Source: Effrenium voratum
Taxonomy: Eukaryota > Sar > Dinophyceae > Suessiales > Symbiodiniaceae
Assembly: GCA_963377175.1 (NCBI GenBank)
Contig: CAUJNA010000491.1
Location: 925,072-989,071 of the forward strand
Length of the DNA stretch: 64,000 nucleotides
Direction of reading: 5' to 3'
Shown: positions 19,100 to 31,249 of the stretch, piece after piece
Position numbering within the stretch: the first letter of the stretch is position 1
Layout of the letters: the number at the start of each line of letters is the position of its first letter
Program-made: the position numbers and the translations under genes
Notes under the pieces: model-generated
Database searches by the model: none
What the model was told of the DNA's origin: nothing
What the model saw: the letters and a program-made list of their open reading frames with translations, nothing else

Positions 19100-20840
19100 G
19101 TTGCAGCCGAGTGAAGAAACACAAATTATCCCAAAAGTGTAAGGCTACAGGTCGTACCAAAGAGCAGTGAAGTAGAAACCAAGTTTCACTTTGAACCAAC
19201 TAGGGTGCGTCGAAATAGCGGGACCCAAAACAGGGTGTTCCTTTTGGTTTCCCTTTGAACCAAGCTGGCAGGGGTACCGAGCAATTGAAACCTTGCACCT
19301 TGACAAGTGGCCCGATTTTGGGCATCCAAAAGGGAACCCACATGGAGCCATCGCAACCCGTTCTTCCGCAAGGTCGTGATCTCAACTTGCAAACAAACAA
19401 GTTCGTGCTGCACAAAGATGCTAAACACACACAATGGAAACACATTTAATTAAAAAAAGAAAAGAAAAAGTGGGGAACCTTTATCAGGCGAGCTCTTTCT
19501 TTACCAAGATGAGCTTGCGATCGTTGGCGCCAATGTGTGGCTTTGTTTATGCTGGAATGTTGTATCATCAAAAACAAGCAGGAAACAGCATCGGAGTCTT
19601 GCGCTTAGATGCTCGTAGATGTACTCTATTGGCATGTGATTTTCATTCATCCGCGGCGAAATTCACCCTACAGGAACCCTACAAAGCACTCCCATCAGAT
19701 GCTCAAACACCGAAACTGTTTGCCACAGTCAACCTGAATGAACATTTTGGAACAAACCCGCCAAGGTGGCACTCACTTCCCCAATATTTGCGCACAAACC
19801 TCCAGGCCAACCCGCGGAACCAGCGCATGAACCCATGCGAACCCCTAAGCATGGAACGCCGGCCGCATGTGAGACCAAAGGTAATTAGCACGTTCAGTGA
19901 ATGCCCCGCGAATAAAGGATGGCAAACCCCCCGCGTGGACCTCCCTGCACTCCCCGCAGAAGGCAGGCCCAAGAAGAGGATGTGCGGTGACCCCATAGCT
20001 GTCCCCCCACTTGCTGCCCGCCCCCTGTAATCCCTTGTGTCTAGGGCTGCTAGCAACTTAACTCTCAAAGCATCTACACAAACCTTCTTTTGCAAGTCGC
20101 TGCAGCTGTGACGATGTGCTGGAAGTAGGCTCCATACCTCGAATGGTGGAAAAGTAGCCTGGGAATGAGCATAGAACCCAAAAGAGAACGGCGGGTAAAC
20201 CGACCACAACAACAGGCAAACCAGGTAAAACATAGTTCCAAGTTCGGAATTCCCACCATGATTTCCCTCAACGGTGGTCAAGGGGTGTGTAAGTTGTCCA
20301 ACATGGCTGTCAGACTGAGCAGATGGCCCAAAACGAGTTCAATCTTGTTGCATGCAGCTAAAAAATAATCCAAACCCAACAACTTAAAGTCCATCGGCTC
20401 AAGAAGTGAGTATTAGACAATCCGAAGAACACCGCAAGTCCCAGTCCAAAGGTCTGAAAAATCAGTTAGCTCTCGGTAGATCAACAGTTGTGTCTCTAAA
20501 TGGACCCACCCATTCGTTTTGTAGGGTCCAGGAAACCAAGAAAAGGGGAGATCAACGGTTGGGTCTCCACATGGACCCGTTCTGTTAGCTGGTTTCCTTT
20601 TGGTGGCCGCCGCGCCCCCTTGAACGACCATACAATTGGCACCCAGAAACTTAACAAACACGAATGCCATCTGGTTGCCTGGGCTGTTGGCTCCCAAGTC
20701 CCGACCTGTGGATTCCCACAAAAAGGGCATCTGTGGTACACAGAACATGTCTGTTGTTCACAGTAAGAACCCCAGACGGTACGTACAATACCTACCCGCG
20801 AGAGTATGTTACTTATGGCTTCTTGAGCGGAGCGGGAGAG
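19100..20840. other. Non-coding stretch, nothing recognised
   Basis: Long frames exist on both strands between 19,434 and 20,281, but they oppose each other and carry no recognisable domain. No structural RNA or repeat array is seen. Confidence 0.35.
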
Positions 20841-20847
20841 CGGGAGG

Positions 20848-20902
20848 TGACTTACTTACTTACCTACTTACTTACTTACTTATTTACTTCCTGACTTACC
20901 TG
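20848..20902. repeat. CTTA tetranucleotide microsatellite
   Basis: ACTTACTTACTTAC-type repetition with a few interruptions. It flanks the GC-rich block on its left; the same tetranucleotide recurs to the right at 23.4-24.0 kb. Confidence 0.85.
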
Positions 20903-20989
20903 AGCCAGGCGGTAAGTAAGATACCTCAGTCGGGCGCTTCCTCACAACAGATGTTGTGCGCTGTTTGCACATTGTTGGACCACGCACCT

Positions 20990-22069
20990 GGTGGCGACAA
21001 CTCTGCCCCTCAGGCAAAGCCGCCACCAACTTGCTCTGCGACAGCAGCACGCTCCCAAGGTCTGTGGCAGACACAAACTCAGGCCACGCCTCTCGCCGCT
21101 TCGCGCAGCTCTCTGCCCGCGGGAAGCTGGGCTGCTGTCTGGCGCTGCAGGTTCCAAGGTTTTGGCTGTGTCTTCGGGCGGCTGCCCGCATGTGTCCGCC
21201 GGCGTGCCAGCCAACACCTCTCCCGTCTCTTCATTTGGAGTTTCTGGGAGATCCTTCTCCAGCAGCAGTTGTGTTTTTGAGCGGGCCGAAGGACAAGCAA
21301 AGGCATGCAGTTTTTTCGTTGCCACTGTCTTGACGCTTCTGACAACGAGGGCTGAGCGAACTTGTGGAGGTACGTGCCGCGACCCCACGCCGTGGAGGCT
21401 ACCAATGCCCAAGTCTTTGAAAGCAAGCCACGCTCCACATGATGCAGCACGACTGCTCGCTCCGCGGCTGGCTCTGTTTGCAAGACATGGTCCATGGTGA
21501 TGCAGCTGTTCGCGCCACTGCCAAGCAGCTTGACAGCTGGCTGCCAGGCACATTCTTGCGCAGACATATGCGTAGCGCCCGTGTACAAACGCAGCCGCCG
21601 GCAGAAAGCTCTATCTGACACACATGTGGTTGCATGGGCCCGCGCAAGGCGTGCGGCCAGCAGTGCTCTAGCACATGGTTTAACAGCACGCCGGTGCCGA
21701 GCCAGTACATTGTCTTGGGCATGGCTTGGCGGAAAACCTTGCGCGCGGACTCACGTGCCTCGAACAGAGCGGATTTGGGCCAACGCTTCCACCGCCTCTT
21801 CCTGCTCTGACGACGCTTGGAAAGGCTCTGGCGGCAGCGGCGCGTGCGGCCCCAGCCGGGCAGAAGGATGCCCTTGCAGATTTGCAGCCGGTCTTTGGGA
21901 GAGAGCTGCGAGGCGACTGCACACATTGGAAGCAGGAACCATGTCCAATGCACACAGTGCGTGGCTGCCACTCTTTCCATCGTTGCGGCAGCAGCTTGGC
22001 GGCCCGGCGCGTGTCGACTGGGGGGCCCGCCACAAATGCTTCTTCCATCTTGCGCTTGACCGGCGCCAT
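20990..22069 (-). pseudogene. GC-rich coding-like block with frame changes
   Basis: The minus strand reads protein-like over 1.1 kb, but the best frame changes several times without visible introns. It begins with MAPVKRKMEEAFVAGPPVD at 22,069, then GHPSARLGPHAPLPPEPFQ, then ARKVFRQAMPKTMYWLGTG, then LLGSGANSCITMDHVLQTE near 21,530, and finally an acidic segment with LLLEKDLPETPNEETGEVL near 21,270. No domain is recognised. It could be a decayed gene, an intron-poor gene with sequencing indels, or part of an unknown mobile element. The plus strand is also open over long spans because of high GC, so the strand choice rests on composition. Confidence 0.35.
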
Positions 22070-22275
22070 GGTAGTGGGAGCGCTACACCTGTCGCTTTGC
22101 TAACTTGAGTGCCCTAGTTTGCAGCACACGCAAGTGAGAAAACAACCCTGCATCGCTTCCAATCTGGCTGGTGCGAAGATACACACATGTCCCTCCAAAA
22201 ACAGGCCGCCATTGTGGAGTTGATGACTGTTGCAGACTGGAGGCAGGAGAGACAGAGAAGGAGAGCAAAAGCGAC

Positions 22276-22310
22276 AGAGCGAGAGAGAGAGAGAGACAGA
22301 CAGAGAGATA
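22276..22310. repeat. GA microsatellite
   Basis: GAGAGAGAGAGAGACAGACAGAGAG-type simple repeat (shown here abbreviated). No function suggested. Confidence 0.8.
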
Positions 22311-23009
22311 TCAACGTACATGCGGTGTTGTGCTACATAGCTTGCGCATGACCGCAGGCCTTGAGCTTACCTTTGACTACATCAGAGCCCATGCAGAATA
22401 GGAGCTGTGCAGACTGCAGGTTTGTGTGTGTTAACAACATTACAGCACTTGCACTTGTAGTAATCAACAGTCTGAATTTTATCGTGGTAGCGGAGCTGAG
22501 ATCCTAAACGTAGGGGAGCTCCAGTATCCAGCAGTAAGCACTACAACCACTGCAACAGCAACCACATGCCAAACTACTACGACATGTGAGAAAAGCATCA
22601 GCTTCAGCGCAGCAAACTACAGGAACAGAGAATGGGCCAACAGCAGAAACAATAGGAGCCACGACTACGGGACCAGGAACGGACCAAGACAATGACGTTC
22701 AGAGACTACACAAATTCAAGCTGCCTCCACCTTTCTTCACTGGTGACTACTACTCCCGTGAGACTTCCTCAGTGTCGTGACACTAACAGCCGTACATGGC
22801 CGTACGAAACCAACTTCCCCGAAAAACGCATCGGACTAATCTGTGGACGGTTGGAGAAGCCGCAGCGCACACCCAATCCTAGTTGGAGATGAACAGATTT
22901 CGTGCATTCCACACAATCCTTCATTTGTGATATCCGTCCTGTCTGTAGAATAGAAGATGCAAGCCTAACGTCGCCGCAAGCGTTTGTCATGTCAAACGTC
23001 ATTATTGCA

Positions 23010-23330
23010 GGACCACGAAAAGCGTGAACTTGACCAGGGTCTCTTCCAACGACACCATCTGTGCCTCAACGTCTTCTCCCGCGTTGCCTAGCGCCGTGCT
23101 CACGAAGCCCTTCGTACCCACGCGAGATGAGCTGCGCCAGCTCCTTTTCGTACTCGCTAACACTGCGGCCTTAACCGCAAAGGAGACTAGCTGCAAGGCG
23201 TGCGGTGACAAGGCTGCAACCTCATGCCCTCCACCACCCTTCGGCGCAGCGACGTGCTTGCGCCTGGAAGTCGTAAGCGCTTCGGCAAGAATAGCGGCGT
23301 TCCGTCCCGCGGTCCTTGCGCGGAAACGTG
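23010..23330 (-). CDS. Exon-like block, unknown
   Basis: A minus-strand open frame with protein-like composition. NAAILAEALTTSRRKHVAAP is followed by a Gly-rich turn, then ALQLVSFAVKAAVLASTK, and near its end EDVEAQMVSLEETLVKFTL. No family is recognised. The plus strand is open as well. It lies just left of the CTTA-rich tract and may belong with the 20.99-22.07 kb block. Confidence 0.3.
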
Positions 23331-23420
23331 TGGAGAGGCTCACGCGCTTACTCTTGGAAGTCGCAGGCGCTTCGGCCCACTGATCACGCTCCCTGCTTCA
23401 CGCTCCCTGCTTGAATGAAG

Positions 23421-24032
23421 TCTTACTTACTGGCTTACTGGCTTCCTTACTGGCTTACTTACTTACAAGGAAAGGGTAAGTTAGATACTTCCGTACGGGC
23501 CTGCTTGCTCGCTAGGGAAGGAAGATGTTGTTTCATGTAGGCGTGCGGATGGTTTGTTGCCAACTTACTTACTTACTCACTTACGGGCTGATGGGGGGGA
23601 GGGGGGAGGAGTGTTAGCTAAGTTACTTACTTACATACTTACTTACTTGCTTGCTTACCTATCTACTTACTTGCGTGCCGACCCGCCTAACAGCGTCCCG
23701 GCTGTTCCCACGCAAGCTTTTTCCTGCGCAGTGGTCGGGCATCTGTGTTGCGATCCCTCGGCCTCGGGCTCGATTCCTCCTGGCTCACTGGGTGACGAGG
23801 CACCCATTTACTTGCTTACTGACTTACTTTGCTTGCCTGTGCACTGTCTTACTTACGGACCTGCTTGCTTTCTTTTTACGGGGGGAGGGGGGGGGGGGCG
23901 GTGCGAGGGTTAGTTACTTACTTACGGGCCCGGGGGCGGGGGTTTAGTTACTTACTTACTTACTTACGGGCCTGTTTTTTTTGTTGCGAGGGGTGGGGGG
24001 CTGGGTGTGTGTGTTAATTACTTACTTACGGA
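23421..24032. repeat. Interspersed CTTA tetranucleotide tracts
   Basis: At least seven runs of CTTA/TTAC units (near 23,423, 23,568, 23,618-23,672, 23,808, 23,912, 23,943 and 24,014) alternate with G-rich runs and TTACGGGCCTG-like words. Plus-strand Leu/Thr/Tyr-rich frames here come from the repeat. Confidence 0.85.
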
Positions 24033-24059
24033 CCTGGTTCCTGATGGTTGTTCATGCAT

Positions 24060-24372
24060 CTTACCCGGAAATGCAACATGTGTTCTTGGAGGAGGCCCCC
24101 AGATCAACAAAAAGTGACAAGTTCTGAGGCGCCACCGCAGCAGCAGCGGGGCGACGCAGGGCTTTGGGATCCAATTGAAGAAGAGCGTCAGCAAAGTGCC
24201 TGCAAAAGGCGCAGACCATCACCCCCCCCCAGCAAAAAGGCAGAAGCATGCCCAACATCCTGGCAAAAGAAAGAAGGAAACACCAGGACAGAGCCTGGAA
24301 TCAACAAGAACACAGGATGCGCAAAAGAGAAAGACTGTAGAATAATTTGCCTGAAAGCAACCTGCCTCTGAG
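24060..24372 (+). CDS. Weak exon candidate, basic/Pro-rich
   Basis: A plus-strand open frame with CNMCSWRRPPDQQ, a Gln-rich stretch and the nuclear-localisation-like CKRRRPSPPPSKK. It ends at a stop near 24,372. Composition is low-complexity and no domain is recognised; splice boundaries are unclear. Confidence 0.22.
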
Positions 24373-24627
24373 TTACCGCCATAAAAAATACAGAATCATG
24401 TTGTTCATGTTTCGTGCATGTTTGCAGAACGCGCTTGCACGCATGCGTGGGTTTTCTCGCCAAACTATGCTGTGAGCCTACTTGGCAAAGCTTCAAGAAA
24501 AACCCTGCTACACAGGCGTCACATTGCCAAACTGGTGTTTCAAACAGGCCCTAAAAACGAGAAAACAAAACCCTTATGGGAAGCCTCGCATGGACCAAGT
24601 ACCCCAAGCTAAGCTGTTTGGACACTT

Positions 24628-24694
24628 GCTAGCACCCCTTTGCTAGTTGATTTGTCGTCAAAAAGCATTGAAGTCTTCCACAACCTCCGCCATC
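24628..24694. repeat. 67-bp direct repeat, copy 1
   Basis: Runs from GCTAGCACCCC through TTGATTTGTCGTCAAAAAGC to CAACCTCCGCCATC. A near-identical copy starts 116 bp downstream. Confidence 0.85.
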
Positions 24695-24743
24695 AGTTAA
24701 GTGCGCGGGTGCACTTGAGAAGAAGCGATTTAGGAAAATGAAG

Positions 24744-24810
24744 GCTAGCACCCCTTCGCTAGTTGATTTGTCCTCAAAAAGCATTGAAATCCTCCACAAC
24801 CTCCGCCATC
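24744..24810. repeat. 67-bp direct repeat, copy 2
   Basis: Second copy of 24628-24694 with four or five substitutions. The period of 116 bp implies a local tandem duplication in which the 49-bp spacer has diverged or differs. Confidence 0.85.
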
Positions 24811-27800
24811 TGCAGTTTCTGCTTGCTTAACTGTCTCCAGTCCCCGCTTCTGTATTTGCTTGAGGCTCCATACCTTCCCAAAATTAGGCCACAAGAAACA
24901 TGTCCATGGAGTGAGTGTAGAGAGTATTCCCCATTCATGGCAATTGGGTCTGTATATCGAGCCTCCGAATTGATCGGCCTGCGAAGAACCTCCAACCGCG
25001 GCCCTATGGATTTTCTTTGGCCTTGGTAAAGCTCACCAAACCCCTCTGCTTACCAAACCCTTTATCGTTGTGGGGTGGTCTTTGAGGATCTCTCTGCCGT
25101 ATTTGGGTATATTTGGCCGTAGTGAGGCTTTTTTTGGCCCCTTCTCGTGTGGGTGGGGGGCTTTGCTCGGCCCACATCACGGGTCCCGGCGTACGCCGAA
25201 AACAATATGACTAGACAATGATATTTCATATTTCGCGAGCCTTAAAATATACAACATTTCCTGAGGCCAGTTGTGTGTTTGTGTGTGTGTGGGTCGAAAG
25301 CATCGCTTTGCCGCCTGAGAAATGACTCGCTTCCTTCCTCCGTGGCATGGGCTGGTAGCCGCAGGCCAACGAAAGCTCACCTGAGTCACAATCCAAACCT
25401 GGTGCCGCAAGGGTCTACCCAACCCCATGTAGAGAATTTGGAGGGCGGCACCTGTTTGTAATGTCAGCTTCCTCCCAATTGTTTTTTTTCTCCTGGTGTG
25501 GTGGTGGCCTCCAAACTCATTTACCCACAAGAACCATCATTTCAAATGCCCAGTTCCAAAAAAAAACAATCCGAAGCACCAAGCAAGGGCTACCTTTGGA
25601 CTTCCCCTTTCCTTGCTCCCGGGCTTCATGGCTCGGATCCGAATCCGAAGGAAGAAACAACTCATGGGACCGGTGGTTTTCCTTTTTAGGGGAACCTTCA
25701 AATGGACTTTGGTGTTTCTTTTGGTTAGTTTCCTTTTTAAGGCACTCGAAAAAGGGGCGGCCTCAAAAACAGACACACCCAAATAGCTGTATGCAACACA
25801 ACAGCTGGTTGCCCAAAGGCGGATACGTTTGCAAGGCGATTAGAGTCTCCCACAAGAGCCGCATGAGACAAAACAGAGTTCCCTCAAATTCTCTGCTTAA
25901 ACATCACCCTGAGGGGAAACCCACGTGGCCTCCCAAAACGCGATTTTTAACATGCCTAATTCGAGTTCTGATAGGATTCATCCAAACCCACCTGCTTGTT
26001 GGTTGATCCTAACACAGCCTGTGCAGTTTCTGTTACCTGGCCCTTTAAATGAACGCCGCCGTTTCGGGGTTCGGGAACCCCGAAATGGAATTTGTGCATG
26101 TCGAGCCCGAACACTTCAAAGCCATTGACATGTTCAACACCGTCCATCAGGGCAAAGGAGGGCAGGAGGCTTTGTGCTTCAAGGGTACAGGTCTAGAGGT
26201 GTCCGCTCCTCGGGGCCTTCACTGCACTCCATACCCTTCAGTGGCCTGACCAAAGCAACCCTCTTCCAACCCCCCTGGAAAAGGGAGGCAAAGTTCGCCT
26301 CTCCGGAAAGCCTATATGTCCGGAGCAGCCAAAAAACCGAAGGAACGTGATCTCCGACACTAGAACGATGTAGCTTGCCAACAGGTCAGAACAAACGAAG
26401 ACCACAAACCACCCATGCTCAAAGGTTTCGTTTGGAACCTCGTTTGCCCCAGGCCCCAAATAACCCAAACTGGTTGAGAGCGTCGGGCTCCCTGACACTT
26501 GCTGTAAAGGTCCATCCCCCGCTCCTTCCACCTACGGTTTTCAAGATCTCCTCCAGGAAACTCCCCAGGAAAACTTGCCGCATACCCACAAAGGCCCCGG
26601 GGTTGGGCTAACTTCCAGAAGAAATTCCTGGAGATGGCTTATTTTAGAAGGAAGGGATTTCTGGACATGAAGCCTAGAGGTCCTTTAAAAGCTGACCCCC
26701 GACCCCCAAAACCTTTCTCCTGGGCTTTGTCTTGGGGAAGCATAGCCAAACGGCGGTGTAGCCCATGACATTAGTACCGGTTCTCGTCAGAAGTCAGAAG
26801 CGGTAGGCGCGCTCATCTCATCCTCTTTCCAACAACACGGGAGGTCCTTCAAAAGGCATGGGGGATATTGGCAACCAACGAGGTTGCACCCACGGGGAGG
26901 CATAGGGAACCCTATGGGAAAGGCACCCAAAACCCATTGACTGTTGGTTCTACTGATGTAGTCCTAATATGGATATCAAGGCTTATATTATAAGCTTTAC
27001 TCCTATCACCAACTAAAATCACCAACAGGAATCGGTTCTGAGCGAATTCAGTTCTACCCCTGCCTTCTGCGTCCTCGAAGAACTCATCCACCAGCGGCCT
27101 GCCAAATCAATTCCGCCAGATTGATTCGGCATCCGAGCCGCCAAACAAGCTGCACCTGGTGAAGGAGAATGAAGGAAACCCAGGGCAAAAGGTATGTGTG
27201 AAGTCCGGCAACTTGAGACCTTCTTGTTGTTCCATGTTCCTCCCAGAGCCGCTTTGTGAGCTGGTCAACAATCGCGTTGAGACACTGGTTCAAACAACCT
27301 CCCGGGTTTCCCAGAGTCCAGGTGTTTAAACCGGATTTGTTTGTGCGGGGGGGGGGGCGTTTCCCCACACAGCGCCCCTTCTTGCCTTTCGCCCGGCCTG
27401 GGGCTCTCTCTGCGCATGACCTGGGCAACAGGGGGCAGGCTGAACTTCGCGAGTCGATTAGCTCCCCTACAACTTCGTCAACGTTCAGCCCTAAATCCAG
27501 AATGCAATCTGTTCCGCCATCATGGTAATCGTCTTAGGACAAGGATGCCCCCGATGGTGCACCCCCAAACCACCGAGTTGCAACCGGTGATGGCGGGGGA
27601 TATCCCAACCATTTCCTGTTGAGTCAACCATTTGTAGTGGAGCTCCAATGGATTTGTCACAAGGATCTGAACATTTAAAACCAAAAAACAACATGGAGAA
27701 CCTCTCCCCAAGAAAGGCTCAGAAAGAGGAAGCCGGATAGGCAGAACGACTGAGCTCAAACCCGTCAAAAAGCCTGGGAACAGTTTCTGGCCGGTTGCAC

Positions 27801-28345
27801 GAAGACTAAGGGGAACCATGGCGTCATTTTTCCCCAATGGGGGCTACTCCATGATCACCCCAAAACTGACGGTGTTCCAGTTGGTGTCCCTATGAACCAA
27901 GCTGAAAAGGATTCAAAACACCACAGCCTTTACGTGGCTGGGCACTTCGGAAAAAAAGAAGAAAAAACAACAAATCTCCCTTCAAAACCAGGAGAACATC
28001 TCTCTTCACGTCTCATGCCAAGGCACATGGCTCGCAGCCACCGTGAGGCACAAAAACCTGGGATCATGCATAAACTTCTCGAAAACACGTGAACGGACAC
28101 GCCTTGAATTGGATTCCATATTGTTGCTTGTTGAAGTCTTTTGGTCGCTCCTTTCCTACTCTTTGCATTGGGGTTGTCAAGATGGGTCGTTTACTTTTTC
28201 GGTTTCCCTTTTAACCACCCTCTAAAAGGCACCCTACAACGGACACCTCCAAATATCATGCAGGTGTGGACCCACCTGAGCCGAGTCCAAATGGACTTCT
28301 AAAAAAGTAATCGGTGAAAATATAAGGCCGGACTTAGGTTTGGAG
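24811..28345. other. About 3.5 kb without recognisable genes
   Basis: No coding island, RNA or repeat array stands out. A short GT run lies near 25,276-25,292 and a G run near 27,346. Frames of about 100 residues occur on both strands and are treated as chance. Confidence 0.35.
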
Positions 28346-28351
28346 GATGTT

Positions 28352-28516
28352 CGCGTGCGTGCATGCGTGCCCGTGCCTGTATGTGCGTGTGCGTGTGCCT
28401 GTGCGTGTGCCTGTGCCTGTGCCTGTGCGTGTGCCTGTGCGTGTCTGTGCCTGCCGGTGCCTGTGCGTGCGGGTATGAGTGTGGGTGTGAGGTGTGGGTC
28501 TGTGTGTGTGTGTGCT
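28352..28516. repeat. TGTGCC/TGTGCG microsatellite
   Basis: Long imperfect GTGCGTGTGCCTGTGCC-type repetition ending in GT repeats. The Cys-rich plus-strand and His/Thr-rich minus-strand frames over it are artefacts of the repeat. Confidence 0.9.
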
Positions 28517-28564
28517 TCGACCCCAATCAATCCAGCGCCCAAAATCTATTGACTTTGGCTTCTA

Positions 28565-28702
28565 CAGGGATCCTTACATTATACGCCTGAACATTGCCTT
28601 GTAAATGGTGGTGTCCAACTCTATTTTGGTGTTGAAAAAGCCACATGTTTCAAATGGGTGCAAAATGGAGATCTTTTAAGGAGCCCTGTTCTAGCGGCAT
28701 GG
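28565..28702 (+). repeat. Dispersed repeat family D, copy 1
   Basis: About 138 bp from CAGGGATCCTTACATTATAC to CTTTTAAGGAGCCCTG. A diverged copy lies at 41671-41810 in the same orientation. Both edges are approximate and no terminal repeats are evident. Confidence 0.75.
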
Positions 28703-29210
28703 TAGGCTTCCCTTAAAAAGCGGCTTCGACCTGCGGCCAGGTGGCAGTACCAGAGGCATGGCCGCGAAGCGGCCCGCTTGGGTCGCAAGCCGTTGAGTGG
28801 AACCCGAAACCCGGGACTCTGCGGGGCACCCTGAAATTGGGGGCAGGTGAACCAAGACCAATGGAATTCGGAAGTTGGGGCGCTTCAATCCAGAGATGAC
28901 CTTTGCTAGCTTTCTTTGCGTTTGAGGGGGGTTGCAGCGATCCCTCTCGCAGAGGGCAGCTGTAGATAGATTTGACATGCTCACCTGCATTGCATTGCTT
29001 ATTTTTGTTCCCTAGTCCCAGGTACGCTCGTAATGAAGGCTCATCTAGTCTTCTAAAAGGCTGGCGACTCCGAGGAGGCAACTTTGAGTTAAGTCCCTTG
29101 ACACACAACACACATGACATAACTATACATGTTACTTGTTAGATTCCAGCATGCCTTGAAGTACAAAATTGATACCAACAAGGATCCCACGTAGGAACAT
29201 CGGCCGTCAC

Positions 29211-29283
29211 TTTGCGCGCAGGCAAAGACGGCCGCAGAAACAGCGCTGGCACCAAGTCTTCGACTTCGCGCCCGCTGAGGGAC
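29211..29283 (-). CDS. Minus-strand exon candidate
   Basis: The minus strand reads SGREVEDLVPALFLRPSLPA and then RKVTADV, with alternative CAG acceptors at its start and AAAGTGACG as a donor. Charged and hydrophobic residues alternate as in a folded protein. The plus strand is also open (QKQRWHQVFDFAPAEGPD), so the strand is a judgement. No family is recognised. Confidence 0.3.
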
Positions 29284-31198
29284 CTGACCTGAGGCGCGAA
29301 ACTCCCAGGAGCTATTCACTTCAAGCAACGCGGAAAGTCTCCAAACCAAATGCACCCGCAGCCTCCAGAAACAAACGAGTGTCTGGAGTCCTGGTGACAA
29401 AGAAACAAGCTCCAGGCAATCTCTAAGTGGGTCAAATATTATGCTTCTCTTAACTAGTTGTGCATTTGGCCCCCAAACTCGCAGCGGTCCAAAACAAAAA
29501 CCGGTCCTTGAAAGGCCCCTGACTGCTGCCAAGTGGCGAAACTGGAGCCGCGCTGGGCTGGCTTGAGCCCAAAACCCAAGGAACCCGAACGCAAATTGAC
29601 TCATTGACTGTTGGCGCTCACGGATATACTCAAAGAGGAAAAAGAAGAAAATAAACCTGGCAAAACGAAACTTCCCACATGACCCTCCTCAAGAAGAACA
29701 CCACAACTGGCTCAAAAGCGCTCCCAACCCACCTGGCTCAGATCCATTCTCTTTCTCTCACGAACGCTTTTCCAGCTCTGCGCCGCCAGGGATGGGTTCT
29801 TGCCACCTATCCGCTGTCAAGCTGGGGGTGATGATCGTGGCCCCCCTTGGCAGGAGACCTTACAACGGTGGTCTAAATGTCCTGCAGGGAAAAATGAAAA
29901 GCCCTACTTCCCCCCAGTAAGCGGGTTGATGGCACAGGTCGACATGGCAACTTCCCGTGTTCAACCATCCGAATGGACAGAAACAAACGCTTGCCACTCT
30001 TCCCCATTCGAAAGGGTCGTAGAACCCTCCTTGAAGAGCTACTGGGGTGATAGGGGATTCCAAATGTCCCTCCTCCACCTTCGCATCCTCATACGCAAAA
30101 CACACACGCACATGCACAGAACTAACAGCAATAACAGCAATTCACCGAGCACAACTCAGGTCTCTCCAGCGTACATTGGGCATCTTTGTTTGGTGGACCT
30201 TGATAGCCAAAGGCCCCATGATAGCCAAAGGCACCTTGATAGTTAAAGGCACCAATGAACCACCTGTAAAACATCAGCCTACTTGGCGGTTGACCTTGGT
30301 TTGGAGGTGTTCTGGGGTGTCCCATGGCTGCGTTAAATCTCCAACCACCAATTGTGTCACTGGTTCTAAAACGGTCTACCCAGAACCATGTCAAGAATCA
30401 AGAAGGCGGATATCCGAAGCTATTTATGGTTGGGATTGTCCCTTACTAACCTTCATCAATCCCCGGGTTTTGAGGACGTGGCCCCATTGAGAGTTGCCCC
30501 AGGAAGCGCCAAGCAGAATGCTTGCCCATGCCTGGCGGCTCATTGGAGCCCGGACTGGGTGAGAGGTGAGACGTCAAGCTGGCAGGTTTTCGAGCATTGC
30601 CAAAGGCCGTGCGAAGCTGGCCGCAGGACACGGATCCCAAGGAAACCGTCAAATCACCCCCTGGTTGATCTTGATCGGGCAGGTAGGGGTGTCGCATTTT
30701 ATGGGAAGGTTGAGGTCATCCAGATATGTTTTTCAAAATACTGCTGTTCATCCCACGTTGCACAGAAACCCTCAAAAGGGAACCCTTTTGGGGGTCGACC
30801 ATGTGTAGTGGGTCCTTGAGCTCACCAAAAGGGATTTGGAGGAAGCCCGGAATTGACCGAACTAAAATCCTAGAGCCACCGCAAACACGGTCCTAAGGAT
30901 TTAGCATCCAGAAAGCCTTGTGTACCATCCCTTGTGCATGTGGCGTGTCATCATTGTACCCGCCTTGCGCCGCCCATTTTTTTTCTCGGGATGCCACACA
31001 GGGTTGTTCCTGGTTTTGACCATGCGCTAGTTTATGCAGGTCAACCGCTATAGATGTGGCCAACCCCTCCCCCCCAATTTTTTCCCAACAACTCCAACGT
31101 GTTCAACCTAAACCCTACACCCTAATTCTGACCCTCCCATGCCTTCATGAACCCCGAGCTTCTGAATCCGCCTCCTCTGATCCACAGCCCCGACTCAC

Positions 31199-31248
31199 CC
31201 GGTGCGGTAGCGCGCAGCAATCACCTCTCCGCGCTTCACGTGGCCCGC
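31199..31248 (-). CDS. Minus-strand exon candidate (50 bp)
   Basis: Between an AG acceptor and a consensus-like CCGGGTGAGTCG donor the minus strand reads AGHVKRGEVIAARYRT. The acceptor side is a tandem CCCCGAAG repeat (31,251-31,284), giving several possible AG sites. No domain can be assigned to so short a piece. Confidence 0.4.
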
Positions 31249-31249
31249 C

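Noticed and set aside
20385..20410. CCATCGGCTCAAG, partly like the dinoflagellate spliced-leader end
   Set aside because: Only the last eight bases match a GGCTCAAG leader end; the conserved 5' half is missing, so neither a leader gene nor a retroposed leader relic is supported.
23554..24017. Leu/Thr/Tyr-rich plus-strand frames
   Set aside because: Produced by the ACTT/CTTA tetranucleotide in different phases.
28234..28590. Cys-rich and His/Thr-rich frames of 70-100 residues
   Set aside because: They come from the TGTGCC/GT microsatellite and change with repeat phase.
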